A stretch of 37,931 nt of DNA from Betaproteobacteria bacterium (lineage in GTDB: Bacteria > Pseudomonadota > Gammaproteobacteria > Burkholderiales > Rhodocyclaceae), in contig VGHJ01000022.1 of NCBI GenBank assembly GCA_016868295.1, positions 1 through 37,931 on the forward strand, written 5' to 3'. The notes under the pieces were generated by a model. The model was given only the letters and a program-made list of their open reading frames with translations. It searched no databases and had not been told where the DNA came from. A program made the translations under genes and the position numbers. Positions 7,935 to 17,321 of this stretch are shown here, one piece after another (the stretch's first letter is position 1; the number at the start of each line of letters is the position of its first letter).

Positions 7935-9358
7935 AAATCATCATCCTCGGCGCCGGCCAGGTCGGCACCTCGGTGGCGGAGAGCCTGGTCTCGGAAGCCA
8001 ACGACATCACGGTGGTCGACACCGACCCCGCCCGGCTCTCGCTGCTGCAGGGCCGCCTCGACCTGCGCACCGTCACCGGCAACGCCTCCAGCCCCTCGGT
8101 GCTGCGCCACGCCGGCGCCGAAGACGCCGACATGCTGATCGCCGTGACGCAGAGCGACCAGACCAACCTGTGCGCCTGCAAGACGGCGCACGCCCTGTTC
8201 AACCTGCCCACCCGCATCGCCCGCGTGCGCTCCTCGGACTTCGCCGACTGGACCGAGCTGTTCTCCAACGAGAATTTCGCCGTCGATTACTCCATCTGTC
8301 CCGAGCAGATCGTCACCGACTACATCGTCAAGCTGATCGAATTTCCCGAGGCGCTGCAGGTGCTGGAGTTCGCCGACGGCCAGGTCAGCCTGGTCGCCGT
8401 GCGCGCCTTCGAGGGCGGGCCGCTGGTCGGCCATCCCCTCAAGGACATGCGCAAGCACCTGCCGCAGATCGACGCGCGCATCGCCGCCATCTTCCGCCGC
8501 GACACGCCGGTCACGCCCGAGGGCGACACGGTGGTCGAGGTCGGCGACGAGGTGTTCTGCCTGGCTGCGACGAAGAACATCCGCAAGGTGATGCGCGAAC
8601 TGCGCCGCATGGACAAGGCGGTCAAGCGCGTCATGATCGCCGGCGGCGGCAACATCGGCCACCGCGTCGTGCGCGCCCTCGAGAGCGACTACCAGGTGAA
8701 GGTGATCGACCGCAACAAGCGCCACGCCGAGTGGCTGGCCGAGAACGTGAAAAGCGCCCTGGTGCTGCAGGGGGACGCCACCGACGAGAAGCTGCTCGAG
8801 GACGAGAACGTCGACCAGATGGACATGTTCCTCGCGCTGACCAACGACGACGAGAACAACATCATGTCGGCGCTGCTGGCCAAGCGCATGGGCGCGCGCC
8901 GCGTCGCGGCGCTGATCAACCGGCGCGCCTACGCCGAGCTGCTGCAGGGCAGCCAGATCGACATCGCCATCTCGCCGGCGCAGACCTCGATCGGCACGCT
9001 GCTGGCGCACGTGCGCCGCGGCGACGTGGCGGCGGTGCACAGCCTGCGGCGCGGCGCCGCCGAGGCGCTCGAACTGGTGGTGCACGGCGACCAGAAATCC
9101 TCCCAGGTCGTCGGCCGCCGCATCGAGGAGCTGCCCGTCATCAAGGGCGCCACCATCGGCGCCATCGTGCGCCGCCTCCAGCCCCGCGACCGGCCGGTGT
9201 TTACCGAAGATCCCGACAGCGTGCCGGAGTACAAGGTGATCATGGCGCACCACGACACGGTGATCCAGGCCGAGGATCACGTCATCGTCTTCGTCGTCTC
9301 GAAGAGCCTGGTGCCGAAGGTGGAGAAACTGTTCCAGGTCGGCGTCGGATTCCTGTGA
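7931..9358 (+). CDS. trkA: Trk potassium uptake regulatory subunit TrkA
   Basis: TrkA is the cytoplasmic, NAD(H)-binding regulatory subunit that gates the TrkH potassium channel. This 475-residue copy has the usual two RCK_N/RCK_C repeats: the first Rossmann loop ILGAGQVGTSVAE at the N-terminus and the second MIAGGGNIGHRVV near residue 240, each with its acidic ribose-binding residue (VVDTD, VIDRN) and each followed by an RCK_C domain. Its ATG overlaps the ntrX stop (ATGA at 7931-7934), so it is translationally coupled to the response regulator. The next gene, trkH, follows after about 110 bases occupied by the hairpin repeat. Placement suggests NtrYX and potassium transport are coexpressed. 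Confidence 0.96.
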   Translation: MKIIILGAGQVGTSVAESLVSEANDITVVDTDPARLSLLQGRLDLRTVTGNASSPSVLRHAGAEDADMLIAVTQSDQTNLCACKTAHALFNLPTRIARVRSSDFADWTELFSNENFAVDYSICPEQIVTDYIVKLIEFPEALQVLEFADGQVSLVAVRAFEGGPLVGHPLKDMRKHLPQIDARIAAIFRRDTPVTPEGDTVVEVGDEVFCLAATKNIRKVMRELRRMDKAVKRVMIAGGGNIGHRVVRALESDYQVKVIDRNKRHAEWLAENVKSALVLQGDATDEKLLEDENVDQMDMFLALTNDDENNIMSALLAKRMGARRVAALINRRAYAELLQGSQIDIAISPAQTSIGTLLAHVRRGDVAAVHSLRRGAAEALELVVHGDQKSSQVVGRRIEELPVIKGATIGAIVRRLQPRDRPVFTEDPDSVPEYKVIMAHHDTVIQAEDHVIVFVVSKSLVPKVEKLFQVGVGFL

Positions 9359-9367
9359 GCGCCATCC

Positions 9368-9463
9368 GCCGGGCCGTCCCAAGGATGGCGCAGCCAGCAC
9401 CCGGAGCCGCGCAGCGGCGAACCGCCGTCACCCCCTCCCCACGGGAGGGGGTCGGGGGGAGGG
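9368..9463 (+). repeat. Multi-hairpin repeat between trkA and trkH
   Basis: Three hairpins: GCCGTCC/GGATGGC (one wobble), GCCGC/GCGGC, CCCCCTCCC/GGGAGGGGG, then GGGGGTCGGGGGGAGGG, which is the ribosome binding site for the TTG start of trkH. Confidence 0.75.
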
Positions 9464-9467
9464 CGCT

Positions 9468-10925
9468 TTGAGCAATCCGCTGGCGGTCCTGCGCGTCTTC
9501 GCGCTGGTGCTGCTCGTCTTCGCCCTCACCATGCTGGTGCCGGCTGCGGTGGCCTGGTTCGAGCACGACAAGGCCGCCGGCGCCTTCCTGCGCGGCTTCC
9601 TCATCACGCTGTCCCCGGCCGCTCTGCTCTGGTGGCTGACGCGGCGCCATACCGAGGAGCTGCGCGTGCGCGACGGCTTCCTGCTGGTGTCCCTGGTCTG
9701 GGTGCTGGTGCCGGTTTTCGCCGCAATCCCGCTGATGGATTTCCTGCGCGGCATGAGCTTCACCGACGCCTATTTCGAGGCGGTGTCGGGACTCACCACC
9801 ACCGGCGCCACGGTGATCGAGGGGCTCGACACCCTGCCCTACTCGATCAACCTGTGGCGCGCCCTGCTCGTCTTCCTCGGCGGCATGGGCCTGATCGTGC
9901 TGGCGGTGGCCATCCTGCCGCTGCTCGGCGTCGGCGGGCGCCAGCTTTTCACGGCCGAGTCGCCCGGCCCGATCAAGGACACCAAGCTGACGCCGCGCAT
10001 AGCGCAGACGGCGAAGGGGCTCTGGCTGGTCTATTTCGGCCTGGCGATTGCCTGCACACTGGGCTACGCCTGGGCCGGCATGGGCTGGGCCGACGCCGTC
10101 ATCCACATGTTCACCACGCTCGGCCTGGGCGGCTTCTCCAGCCACGACGCCTCCTACGCCTACTTCAACTCGCCGCGCGTCGAACTCGTCGCCATCGTCT
10201 TCATGACGCTCGCCGGCATGAACTTCGCCACGCATTTCATGGCCGTGCGCCGGCGCACCCTGTCCTTCTACTGGGCGGATCCGGAGATCCGCTGGTACGT
10301 CGGCGTGATGTACGCCAGCGTGCTCGGCATCGCCGTCTATCTCTGGCAGACCCATACCTATGCCGATTTCTGGACCGCGCTGCGCTTCGCCGCCTTCAAC
10401 GTCGTGTCGATCGCCACCACCACCGGCTTCGCCAACACCGACTACGCGCAGTGGCCCTTCTTCGCGCCGCTGTGGATGCTCTTCCTCTGCAGCTTCGTCA
10501 CCTGCGCCGGCTCGACCGGCGGCGGCATCAAGATGATGCGCGCCATCATCGTCTTCCGCCAGGTGATGCGCGAGGTGGTGCACACCGTGCACCCGAACGC
10601 CGTGCGCACGGTCAAGCTGGCCGACGCGCCGCTGCCCAACAAGATCATCTTCGCCGTGCTCGCCTTCAGCTTCATCTACATGGCGATCATCGTCTCGCTC
10701 ACGCTGCTGATGGTCTTCGCCGGCCAGGATATCGTCACGGCCTTCTCCGCCGTGGTGGCGAGCTTCAACAACACCGGCCCGGGCCTCGGCCAGGTCGGCC
10801 CCGCGACCACCTTCAAGTCCCTCACCGACTTCCAGACCTGGGTGTGCACCATCGCCATGCTGCTCGGCCGCCTCGAGGTGTTCACCCTGCTGGTGGTGCT
10901 CACGCCCACCTTCTGGAGGAAATGA
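9468..10925 (+). CDS. trkH: Trk potassium channel subunit TrkH, first copy (TTG start)
   Basis: A 485-residue TrkH/KtrB-family channel. The four pore loops with filter glycines are visible: [43 protein letters not shown] and [13 protein letters not shown], set among about ten membrane segments. The frame begins with TTG at 9468 (MSNPLAVLRVF); the Shine-Dalgarno GGGGGAGGG just upstream is the 3' tail of a hairpin repeat. No good ATG exists before the conserved first helix. It is followed after 7 bases by a second, clearly similar trkH of identical length. Both would work with the TrkA encoded immediately upstream. Confidence 0.95.
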   Translation: MSNPLAVLRVFALVLLVFALTMLVPAAVAWFEHDKAAGAFLRGFLITLSPAALLWWLTRRHTEELRVRDGFLLVSLVWVLVPVFAAIPLMDFLRGMSFTDAYFEAVSGLTTTGATVIEGLDTLPYSINLWRALLVFLGGMGLIVLAVAILPLLGVGGRQLFTAESPGPIKDTKLTPRIAQTAKGLWLVYFGLAIACTLGYAWAGMGWADAVIHMFTTLGLGGFSSHDASYAYFNSPRVELVAIVFMTLAGMNFATHFMAVRRRTLSFYWADPEIRWYVGVMYASVLGIAVYLWQTHTYADFWTALRFAAFNVVSIATTTGFANTDYAQWPFFAPLWMLFLCSFVTCAGSTGGGIKMMRAIIVFRQVMREVVHTVHPNAVRTVKLADAPLPNKIIFAVLAFSFIYMAIIVSLTLLMVFAGQDIVTAFSAVVASFNNTGPGLGQVGPATTFKSLTDFQTWVCTIAMLLGRLEVFTLLVVLTPTFWRK

Positions 10926-10932
10926 GCGCGCC

Positions 10933-12390
10933 ATGGAACGCCTGCTCGCCGTCCTCAACGTCTTCGCCCGCATCGCGCTGATGTTCGGCTGCGCCATGCT
11001 GCTGCCGATCGGCGTGTCGTGGTGGATCGGCGACGGCGCGCTGACCGCCTTCGACGAGGCTTTCCTCGGCACCCTGGTTATCGGCGGTGCGCTGCTCCTG
11101 GCGACGCAGCGTTTCAAGCGCGAACTGCGCCCCAACGACGGCGTGCTGCTGGTGGTGCTGTGCTGGGTGCTGCTGCCCGCCATCGCCGCCCTGCCGCTGA
11201 TCTTCGGCATTCCGGACGCCCGCTTCGCCGACGTCTATTTCGAGGCCGTGTCCGGCCTCACCGCCACCGGCGCCACCGCCTTTTCCGGGCTCGACAAGCT
11301 GCCGCCCTCGATCAACCTCTGGCGCACCGAGCTGCACTGGATCGGCGGCCTCGGCATCATCGTGCTGGCGGTGGCCATCCTGCCCCTGCTCGGCGTCGGC
11401 GGCCGCCAGTTGATGAAGGCCGAGGTGCCGGGGCCGGTCAAGGAAGCCGGCATCACGCCGCGCGTCACCGAAACGGCAAAGGGTTTCTGGATCATCTACG
11501 TTTTCCTGACGCTCCTGTGTACGCTGGCCTACGGCCTGTTCGGCATGAGCTGGCTCGACGCCCTGACGCATGCCTTCAGCACGGTGGCCCTCGGCGGCTT
11601 CTCCAGCCACGACGCCAGCTTCGCCTACTTCGATTCGCCCGTGCTGGAAGGGATCACCATCGGCTTCGCCCTCGTCTCCGGAATAAGCTATGTGACGCAT
11701 TTCGCCGCGCTCTCGGGGCGCAGCCTGCGGCCCTACCTGCGCGACGGCGAAGCCCCCTACTACCTGCTGGTGATGGCGGGCAGCGTGCTGCTGATCGCCG
11801 CCTACATCTGGCAGCAGAACTACTACACGGAGTTTTCCGTGGCCCTGCGCCACGCCGCCTTCAACACCGTGTCGGTGGCGACGACGCTGGGCTATGCCTC
11901 GACCGACTACTCGCGCTGGCCCTTCTTCGCGCCGCTGTGGATGCTGTTCCTGTGCAGCTTCACCACCTGCTCCGGCTCGACCGGCGGCGGCCTCAAGATG
12001 ATGCGCGCCATCATTCTCTACAAGCAGGTGTTCCGCGAGGTGGCGCATTCCATCCACCCCAACGCAACGACCTACATCAAGCTGGGCGGCGCCGTGGTGC
12101 CCAACAAGATCATCCTCTCGGTGCTCGGCTTCGGCTTCCTCTACATGGTGTGCACCATCTTCTTCACGCTGGTGCTGGCGGCGAGCGGCATCGACATCCT
12201 CAGCGCCTTCTCGGCGGCGGTGGCCTGCTTCAACAACACCGGACCCGGCCTCGGCCTGGTCGGGCCGGACAGCAACTACGGCGTTTTCAACGATTTCCAG
12301 GTCTGGGTCTGCAGTTTCGCCATGCTGCTCGGGCGGCTGGAAATATTCACCCTGTTGGTGGTCCTGACGCCTGCCTTCTGGCGCAAGTGA
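10933..12390 (+). CDS. trkH: Trk potassium channel subunit TrkH, second copy
   Basis: A 485-residue paralogue of the preceding gene, the same length and alignable end to end. Pore loops are [43 protein letters not shown] and [13 protein letters not shown], so all four filter glycines are kept while neighbouring residues differ from copy one (for example TTTG against TATG in loop one). The pair is a tandem duplication that has diverged; E. coli also has two TrkH-type subunits (TrkH, TrkG), which differ in affinity and cation preference, so functional specialisation is plausible. The start ATG 10933 lies 7 bases after the previous stop with AGGAAATGA upstream. Confidence 0.94.
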   Translation: MERLLAVLNVFARIALMFGCAMLLPIGVSWWIGDGALTAFDEAFLGTLVIGGALLLATQRFKRELRPNDGVLLVVLCWVLLPAIAALPLIFGIPDARFADVYFEAVSGLTATGATAFSGLDKLPPSINLWRTELHWIGGLGIIVLAVAILPLLGVGGRQLMKAEVPGPVKEAGITPRVTETAKGFWIIYVFLTLLCTLAYGLFGMSWLDALTHAFSTVALGGFSSHDASFAYFDSPVLEGITIGFALVSGISYVTHFAALSGRSLRPYLRDGEAPYYLLVMAGSVLLIAAYIWQQNYYTEFSVALRHAAFNTVSVATTLGYASTDYSRWPFFAPLWMLFLCSFTTCSGSTGGGLKMMRAIILYKQVFREVAHSIHPNATTYIKLGGAVVPNKIILSVLGFGFLYMVCTIFFTLVLAASGIDILSAFSAAVACFNNTGPGLGLVGPDSNYGVFNDFQVWVCSFAMLLGRLEIFTLLVVLTPAFWRK

Positions 12391-12391
12391 C

Positions 12392-12472
12392 GACCCACCC
12401 CCCCGGCCCCCGCCCCGCGGGCGGGGGTGACGGCGGTTCGCGGGCTGCGCCCGCTCCATTACCTTGGCTGGT
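12392..12472 (-). repeat. Multi-hairpin repeat between trkH and hemE, inverted and shortened
   Basis: On the minus strand: CAGCCAAGGTAATGGAGC, then hairpin GCGGGC/GCCCGC, then CCCCCGCCC/GGGCGGGGG and a G-rich tail. The first hairpin is missing. Stem changes relative to the other copies are compensated on both sides. Confidence 0.7.
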
Positions 12473-12483
12473 AAACTCGCGCG

Positions 12484-13551
12484 ATGAACAAGCTCAAAAA
12501 CGACACCTTCCTGCGCGCCCTGCTGCGCCAGCCGACCGAACACACGCCGATCTGGCTCATGCGCCAGGCCGGCCGTTACCTGCCGGAATACTGCGAGACG
12601 CGCCGCCGCGCCGGCAATTTCATGAATCTGTGCAAGAACCCGCGCATGGCCTGCGAGGTGACCCTGCAGCCGCTGGCACGCTACGATCTCGATGCCGCCA
12701 TCCTCTTCTCCGACATCCTCACCGTGCCCGACGCCATGGGCCTCGGCCTGTATTTCGCCGAGGGCGAGGGGCCGAAGTTCGAGCGGCCGCTGCGCGAGGA
12801 GTGGGAGATCCGCAACCTGGCCGCGCCCGACCCGGGGGTGGAACTGCGCTACGTGATGGACGCCGTGGCGGAGATCCGCCGCGCCCTCGACAACTCGGTG
12901 CCGCTGATCGGCTTCTCCGGCAGTCCGTTCACGCTTGCCTGCTACATGATCGAGGGCGGCGCCTCGGATGACTTCCGCACCATCAAGTCCATGCTCTACG
13001 ACCGCCCCGACCTGCTGCACCACGTGCTAGCGGTGAATGCCGAGGCAGTGACCGCTTACCTCAATGCGCAGATCGAGTGCGGCGCCCAGGCCGTGATGAT
13101 CTTCGACACCTGGGGCGGCACGCTCAGCCAGCGCGCCTACAAGGAGTTTTCGCTCGCCTACATGCAGCGCATCGTCGAGGGCCTGACGCGCGAGCACGGC
13201 GGCGCGCGCATCCCGAGCATCGTGTTCACCAAGGGCGGCGGCCAGTGGCTGGAGGACATTACCTCCATCGGCTGCGACGCCGTCGGCCTCGACTGGACCA
13301 CCGACATCGGCGCGGCGCGCCGTCGCGTCGGCGACAAGGTGGCGCTGCAGGGCAACCTCGACCCGATGACGCTGTTCGCCCAGCCGGACAAGATCGCGCA
13401 AGAGGCCTGCGCCATCCTCGATGCCTTCGGTCCGGGCAGCGGCCATGTCTTCAATCTCGGCCACGGCATCTCGCAGTTCACACCGCCCGAGCACGTCGCC
13501 GCGCTCGTCAATGCGGTGCACGAGCACAGCCGAAAACTGCGCCAGACCTAG
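12484..13551 (+). CDS. hemE: Uroporphyrinogen decarboxylase
   Basis: HemE decarboxylates the four acetate groups of uroporphyrinogen III to give coproporphyrinogen III in heme synthesis. The 355-residue length is standard. Signature one, [13 protein letters not shown], supplies the conserved arginines (R27, R31); [12 protein letters not shown] supplies the catalytic aspartate (D77); the second signature region [17 protein letters not shown] and the C-terminal FNLGHGI are present. The start ATG 12484 follows a TAAACT box by only 6 bases and has no Shine-Dalgarno, suggesting a leaderless message from its own promoter, although trkH lies upstream. An AT-rich gap of 391 bases with DnaA boxes separates it from priA. 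Confidence 0.97.
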   Translation: MNKLKNDTFLRALLRQPTEHTPIWLMRQAGRYLPEYCETRRRAGNFMNLCKNPRMACEVTLQPLARYDLDAAILFSDILTVPDAMGLGLYFAEGEGPKFERPLREEWEIRNLAAPDPGVELRYVMDAVAEIRRALDNSVPLIGFSGSPFTLACYMIEGGASDDFRTIKSMLYDRPDLLHHVLAVNAEAVTAYLNAQIECGAQAVMIFDTWGGTLSQRAYKEFSLAYMQRIVEGLTREHGGARIPSIVFTKGGGQWLEDITSIGCDAVGLDWTTDIGAARRRVGDKVALQGNLDPMTLFAQPDKIAQEACAILDAFGPGSGHVFNLGHGISQFTPPEHVAALVNAVHEHSRKLRQT

Positions 13552-13942
13552 CTTCCGGAGACCCCCCTTCCGAATCCCAGGCGGGGCGCGGCTTGGCGAG
13601 GCGGCGGGCCGGAAAACCGCATGGGAAAAGGCTTTCCGCGAAGGTTGCGGGGCTTGACTTATGCACAAGAGCCTGCTCCGCACGGAAAATCTGCCAACAA
13701 TCAAGCATCATTCCGCATATTTTTATATTTATATGTTTTTTAAGGAATTTTTATCGATGAATTTCTGGGCGGAGAAAGAAAAAGCCTTTATCGTTGAGGA
13801 GTTAAGCTTTTTAGGCGAGCATTTCCCACAAAGTTATCCACAGATTTTGTGGACAAGATTATTGCGCTTTCATTGCAGGCAGTTAGCGTCGATTTCAATA
13901 CTTCGCGCGAAGATGTGAGACCAACTCGCGCAGAATGCTGAA
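13552..13942. other. AT-rich gap between hemE and priA with DnaA-box cluster
   Basis: This gap is strikingly AT-rich between about 13690 and 13890 in an otherwise GC-rich window. It holds two perfect 9-mers of the DnaA-box consensus, TTATGCACA at 13659-13667 and TTATCCACA at 13834-13842, plus near matches TTTCCCACA at 13822-13830 and, on the minus strand, TTGTCCACA at 13848-13856. The last two strong sites form an inverted pair around GATTT. A run of A/T bases (about 13717-13755) could be an unwinding element. A TTGACT box lies at 13654-13659. No convincing gene is present; a 53-codon frame (13757-13918) is discussed under rejected items. It could be an origin-like or DnaA-titrating site, or simply a DnaA-controlled promoter of priA. 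Confidence 0.5.
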
Positions 13943-16123
13943 ATGACTTTGCCGATCATCCGCGTCGCGCTCGACGTGCCCTTGATGCGGGGCTTCGATT
14001 ACCTCGCATCCGATGCGCGCGCGGACGATGTCGGACGCCGCGTCGGCGTGCCGTTCGGGCGCGGCGAGAAGATCGGCGTCATTCTGGAAGTGCTGTCGAC
14101 AAGCGAACTGCCACCTGAAAAACTCAAGCCCGCGCGCGCCATCCTGCGCGATGCGCCGCCGCTCCCCGCCGACTGGCTGGCGCTGGCCGATTTCTGCAGC
14201 CGCTATTACCAGCATCCGCTCGGCGAAGTCATCGCCCTCGCCCTGCCGCCGGCCCTGCGGCGGCGCGACACCCTGCCGCGGCTGCCGGATCGCCGTCAGT
14301 TTCGCATCACGGAAAGCGGCCGCAGCGTCCTGCCGGATCTGAAGCAGCGCGGCATCGCCGCGCGCCTGCTGGCGGCGCTGGAACTCAACGGCGCGATGAG
14401 CGGCCCCGAACTGCGCGAGGTGTCCGCCGGCGCGTCAAGGCAACTGCCCGATCTCGTCGCGAAAGGCTGGCTGGCGGTCGAGCGCGAAGCGCCGAACCTG
14501 AAAGCTTCGCCCGGCCCGGAACTCCTGGCCGAGCAACGGCAGGCGGTCGACGCGGTGGCGCAGGCCCTGGGCCGCTTCGCGCCCTTCCTGCTGCACGGCG
14601 TCACCGGCAGCGGCAAGACGGAAGTCTATTTGCGCCTGATCGAGCAGGCGCTGGCGCGCGGCGACCAGGCCCTGCTTCTCGTGCCGGAGATCGCCCTGAC
14701 GCCGCAACTCGAGGCGAGGGTGAGCAATCGCTTTCCAGGCGCGAGGCTGGTCAGCCTGCACAGCAGCCTGGCCGAAGGCGCGCGCGCGGCGGGATTTCTT
14801 CAGGCACTCGAGGGCGCAGCCGACATCGTGCTGGGCACCCGGCTGGCGGTGTTCACGCCGCTGCCGCGCCTCGGCCTGATCGTCGTCGACGAGGAGCACG
14901 ATTCGTCCTTCAAGCAGCAGGAGGGCATGCGCTACTCGGCGCGCGACGTGGCGGTGTGGCGCGCCAAGCAGCGCAAGGTGCCGATCGTCCTCGGCTCGGC
15001 GACGCCCTCGCTGGAGAGCTGGGCCGCCGCGCAGGCCGGCCGCTACACCTTGCTCGAACTGACCGCCCGCGCCGTGGCGGAAACCATGCCCGAGGTGCGC
15101 TGCGTCGACACCCGCCGCGAGAAGCTGCAGGACGGCATGAGCGAGCACTTGCTGCGGGCCATCGCCTCGCGGCTGGAGCGCGGCGAGCAGAGCCTGATCT
15201 TCCTCAACCGGCGCGGCTACGCGCCGGTGCTGGCCTGCCCGGCCTGCGGCTGGGTGAGCCGCTGCCCCGGCTGCGCCGCCAACCTGGTGGTGCACCTCGC
15301 AGACAAGCGGCTGCGCTGTCACCACTGCGGGCGCGAGGCGCGCATCCCGGTCGCCTGCCCGACCTGCGGCAACCAGGACATCCATCCCTTCGGCCGCGGC
15401 ACGCAGCGACTGGAGGAAGCGCTCACTGCGCGCTTCCCGCAGGCGCGCATCCTGCGCGTCGATCGCGACAGCGCAAAAAGTCAGTCGCGCTGGCACGGCG
15501 TGCTCGAAGCCATCCACAAGGGGGAAGCCGACGTCCTCGTCGGCACGCAGATGCTGGCCAAGGGCCACGACTTCCCCAATCTGACCCTGGTCGGCGTGCT
15601 GAATGCCGACGCGGCGCTGTTCGCCGCCGACTTCCGCGCGCCGGAGCGGCTGTTCTCGCAGCTCATGCAGGTGGGTGGCCGCAGCGGCCGCGCCGCGCTG
15701 CCCGGCCAGGTGCTGGTACAGACGCAGTACCCAGACCATCCGCTCTATCGCGCGCTGGCGGCGCACGACTTCGCCGCCTTCGCCGCCGGGCAGCTCGCCG
15801 AGCGCGAACGGGCCGGCTTCCCGCCCTTCACCCACCAGGCCATACTCCGTGCCGAAGCGCCGGAACTGAAGCAGGCGCTCGCTTTCCTGAAAACGGCGGC
15901 GGAAACGGGCGGCGAGCTGCGCCCGGAAGAAGTCAGGTTCTACGATGCGGTGCCGATGCGCCTGCATCGCCTAGCCCATCTCGAGCGCGCCCAGCTGCTC
16001 ATCGAATCGCACAGCCGGCCGGCGCTGCAGGCCTTCCTCGCGGCCTGGCTGGAAGCGATCCGCGAACTGAAGGCACCGCGCGCCTTGCGCTGGCACATCG
16101 ACATCGACCCGCTGGAATTTTGA
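13943..16123 (+). CDS. priA: Primosomal protein N' (replication restart helicase PriA)
   Basis: PriA recognises stalled or repaired replication forks and reloads the replisome. The 726-residue protein has the N-terminal 3'-DNA-binding domain, a winged helix, and a SF2 helicase core with Walker A GVTGSGKT (219-226) and DEEH box (316-319). The zinc-binding insertion shows all eight cysteines as CPAC, CPGC, CHHC and CPTC. A C-terminal domain follows (GFPPFTHQAILRAEAPE). A copy of the 24 bp motif encodes the weakly conserved segment AKSQSRWHG without changing the family's local length. A CAGAAT box lies 6 bases before the ATG. The TGA abuts the stop of the convergent MFS gene with no gap. Confidence 0.96.
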   Translation: MTLPIIRVALDVPLMRGFDYLASDARADDVGRRVGVPFGRGEKIGVILEVLSTSELPPEKLKPARAILRDAPPLPADWLALADFCSRYYQHPLGEVIALALPPALRRRDTLPRLPDRRQFRITESGRSVLPDLKQRGIAARLLAALELNGAMSGPELREVSAGASRQLPDLVAKGWLAVEREAPNLKASPGPELLAEQRQAVDAVAQALGRFAPFLLHGVTGSGKTEVYLRLIEQALARGDQALLLVPEIALTPQLEARVSNRFPGARLVSLHSSLAEGARAAGFLQALEGAADIVLGTRLAVFTPLPRLGLIVVDEEHDSSFKQQEGMRYSARDVAVWRAKQRKVPIVLGSATPSLESWAAAQAGRYTLLELTARAVAETMPEVRCVDTRREKLQDGMSEHLLRAIASRLERGEQSLIFLNRRGYAPVLACPACGWVSRCPGCAANLVVHLADKRLRCHHCGREARIPVACPTCGNQDIHPFGRGTQRLEEALTARFPQARILRVDRDSAKSQSRWHGVLEAIHKGEADVLVGTQMLAKGHDFPNLTLVGVLNADAALFAADFRAPERLFSQLMQVGGRSGRAALPGQVLVQTQYPDHPLYRALAAHDFAAFAAGQLAERERAGFPPFTHQAILRAEAPELKQALAFLKTAAETGGELRPEEVRFYDAVPMRLHRLAHLERAQLLIESHSRPALQAFLAAWLEAIRELKAPRALRWHIDIDPLEF
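15476..15499 (+). repeat. 24 bp bipartite motif, copy in priA
   Basis: AAAAGTCAGTC, eight bases, ACGGC, perfect in both blocks. Encodes AKSQSRWHG, a different frame from the ntrX copy. Confidence 0.75.
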
Positions 16124-17320
16124 TTATCTGCGGCGGCCTTCGAGCAGAAACCAAGTGTAGCTCGCCGCCTGCAGCAGAACGAGCAGGATAAAGGTGCCTC
16201 GATAGGCGGCGGCCGTCGACAGCCCGCTGGCCGCCAGGCCGTCTATCAGCAGGCCCAGCCCCCACTGCAGCGAGAAGGCGCCGACGAAGGCGAGCAGGTT
16301 GAGCGCCGTCGTCACGCGGCCGGACAGCGCCGGATCGAAATGGCCGGCGAGCAGCGCATAGGCGAGCGAGCCGCCGGAGACGCCGACGCCGTAGGCGAAC
16401 CACATCGGCAAGGCGGGCTGCAGGCCGACCACCATCGCCGCCTGGGCGGCGAGCGCCAGGCCGTAGCCGCCGACGAGCAGGGCCTGCGGCCGGATGCCGG
16501 CGCGCGCCAGGCGCGTGGCGAAGGTGGCGATGCCGAGGTGGGAGACCAGCATGGCGAGGTTGAGCGCGAAGAGCACTTCCGCCGCGCCGTGGCGGCTCAG
16601 GCCATCGACATTCATCAGCCAGGGCACCGCCCACAGGCCCTGCACCGCCATGAAGCCGCCGGTGATCAGCGCCATCGGCGGCGCGTAGCGCCAGAAGACG
16701 CGATTGGCGAGGATGCCGGCGACGTCCTTCAACTGGGTGCCGAGGCTGTCGCGGGAGACGCCAGCCTCGCGCTGCGGCACGGAAAAGAAGATCAGCGCGG
16801 CGACCGCGACGAGCAGGAAAGTCAGCCCCTGGAACACGCCGCGCCAGCCGAACAGCGGCAGGGCGAACTCCAGCGGCAGGCTGGCGCTGACGGCGCCCAG
16901 CCCGCCCGAAGCCATGATGGCGCCGGTGAGGGAAGCCTGGCGCTCGGGCGGGAAGTTCTGCGCGAAGCCCTTGAAGGCGGCCATCAGGCAGGCCGAGACG
17001 CCGAGGCCGATCAGGCCGCGCGCCAGCGTGAGCTGGGTCGTCGACGTGCCGAAGGCGAAGAGCAGCGTGCCCGCCGCGGCGATGAGCATGAGAGCGGCCT
17101 CCACCCTGCGCGGGCCGTAGCGGTCGAGCAGCACGCCGAGCGGGATCTGGAAGGCGGCGAAGGTCAGCAGGTAGGCGCTGGTGAGCAGGCCAAGGTCGGC
17201 GGCGGTGAGTGACAGCTCGCGCGCCAGTTCGGGCGCGATGACGGCGTTCACCGTGCGCAGCAGGTAGGAGAGGAAGTAGCCTGCAGCGAAAGGCAGAAAG
17301 ACCCGAACCCAGATATTCAT
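16124..17320 (-). CDS. MFS transporter
   Basis: A 398-residue major facilitator with about twelve membrane segments. The loop between helices two and three carries the family motif as GVLLDRYGPRR, and helix four has RGLIGLGVSACLM. The substrate cannot be read from sequence; the family is broadly similar to the second MFS protein at 23975-25261. The stop codon begins at the base immediately after the priA stop, a zero-gap convergent pair. The gene lies 1 base downstream of the MOSC gene on the same strand, so it is probably the last gene of a can-MOSC-MFS operon. Confidence 0.88.
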   Translation of the reverse strand: MNIWVRVFLPFAAGYFLSYLLRTVNAVIAPELARELSLTAADLGLLTSAYLLTFAAFQIPLGVLLDRYGPRRVEAALMLIAAAGTLLFAFGTSTTQLTLARGLIGLGVSACLMAAFKGFAQNFPPERQASLTGAIMASGGLGAVSASLPLEFALPLFGWRGVFQGLTFLLVAVAALIFFSVPQREAGVSRDSLGTQLKDVAGILANRVFWRYAPPMALITGGFMAVQGLWAVPWLMNVDGLSRHGAAEVLFALNLAMLVSHLGIATFATRLARAGIRPQALLVGGYGLALAAQAAMVVGLQPALPMWFAYGVGVSGGSLAYALLAGHFDPALSGRVTTALNLLAFVGAFSLQWGLGLLIDGLAASGLSTAAAYRGTFILLVLLQAASYTWFLLEGRRR

Positions 17321-17321
17321 G

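Noticed and set aside
13757-13918. A 53-codon frame (longer from 13661) in the AT-rich gap before priA
   Set aside because: It has an AAGGA upstream of ATG 13757 but no recognisable family, its composition follows the AT-rich patch, and it runs over all the strong DnaA boxes; a regulatory reading is simpler.
16811-16840. A possible tenth copy of the 24 bp motif in the MFS gene
   Set aside because: AAAGTCAG is present but the rest has too many mismatches and lacks ACGGC at the right distance.
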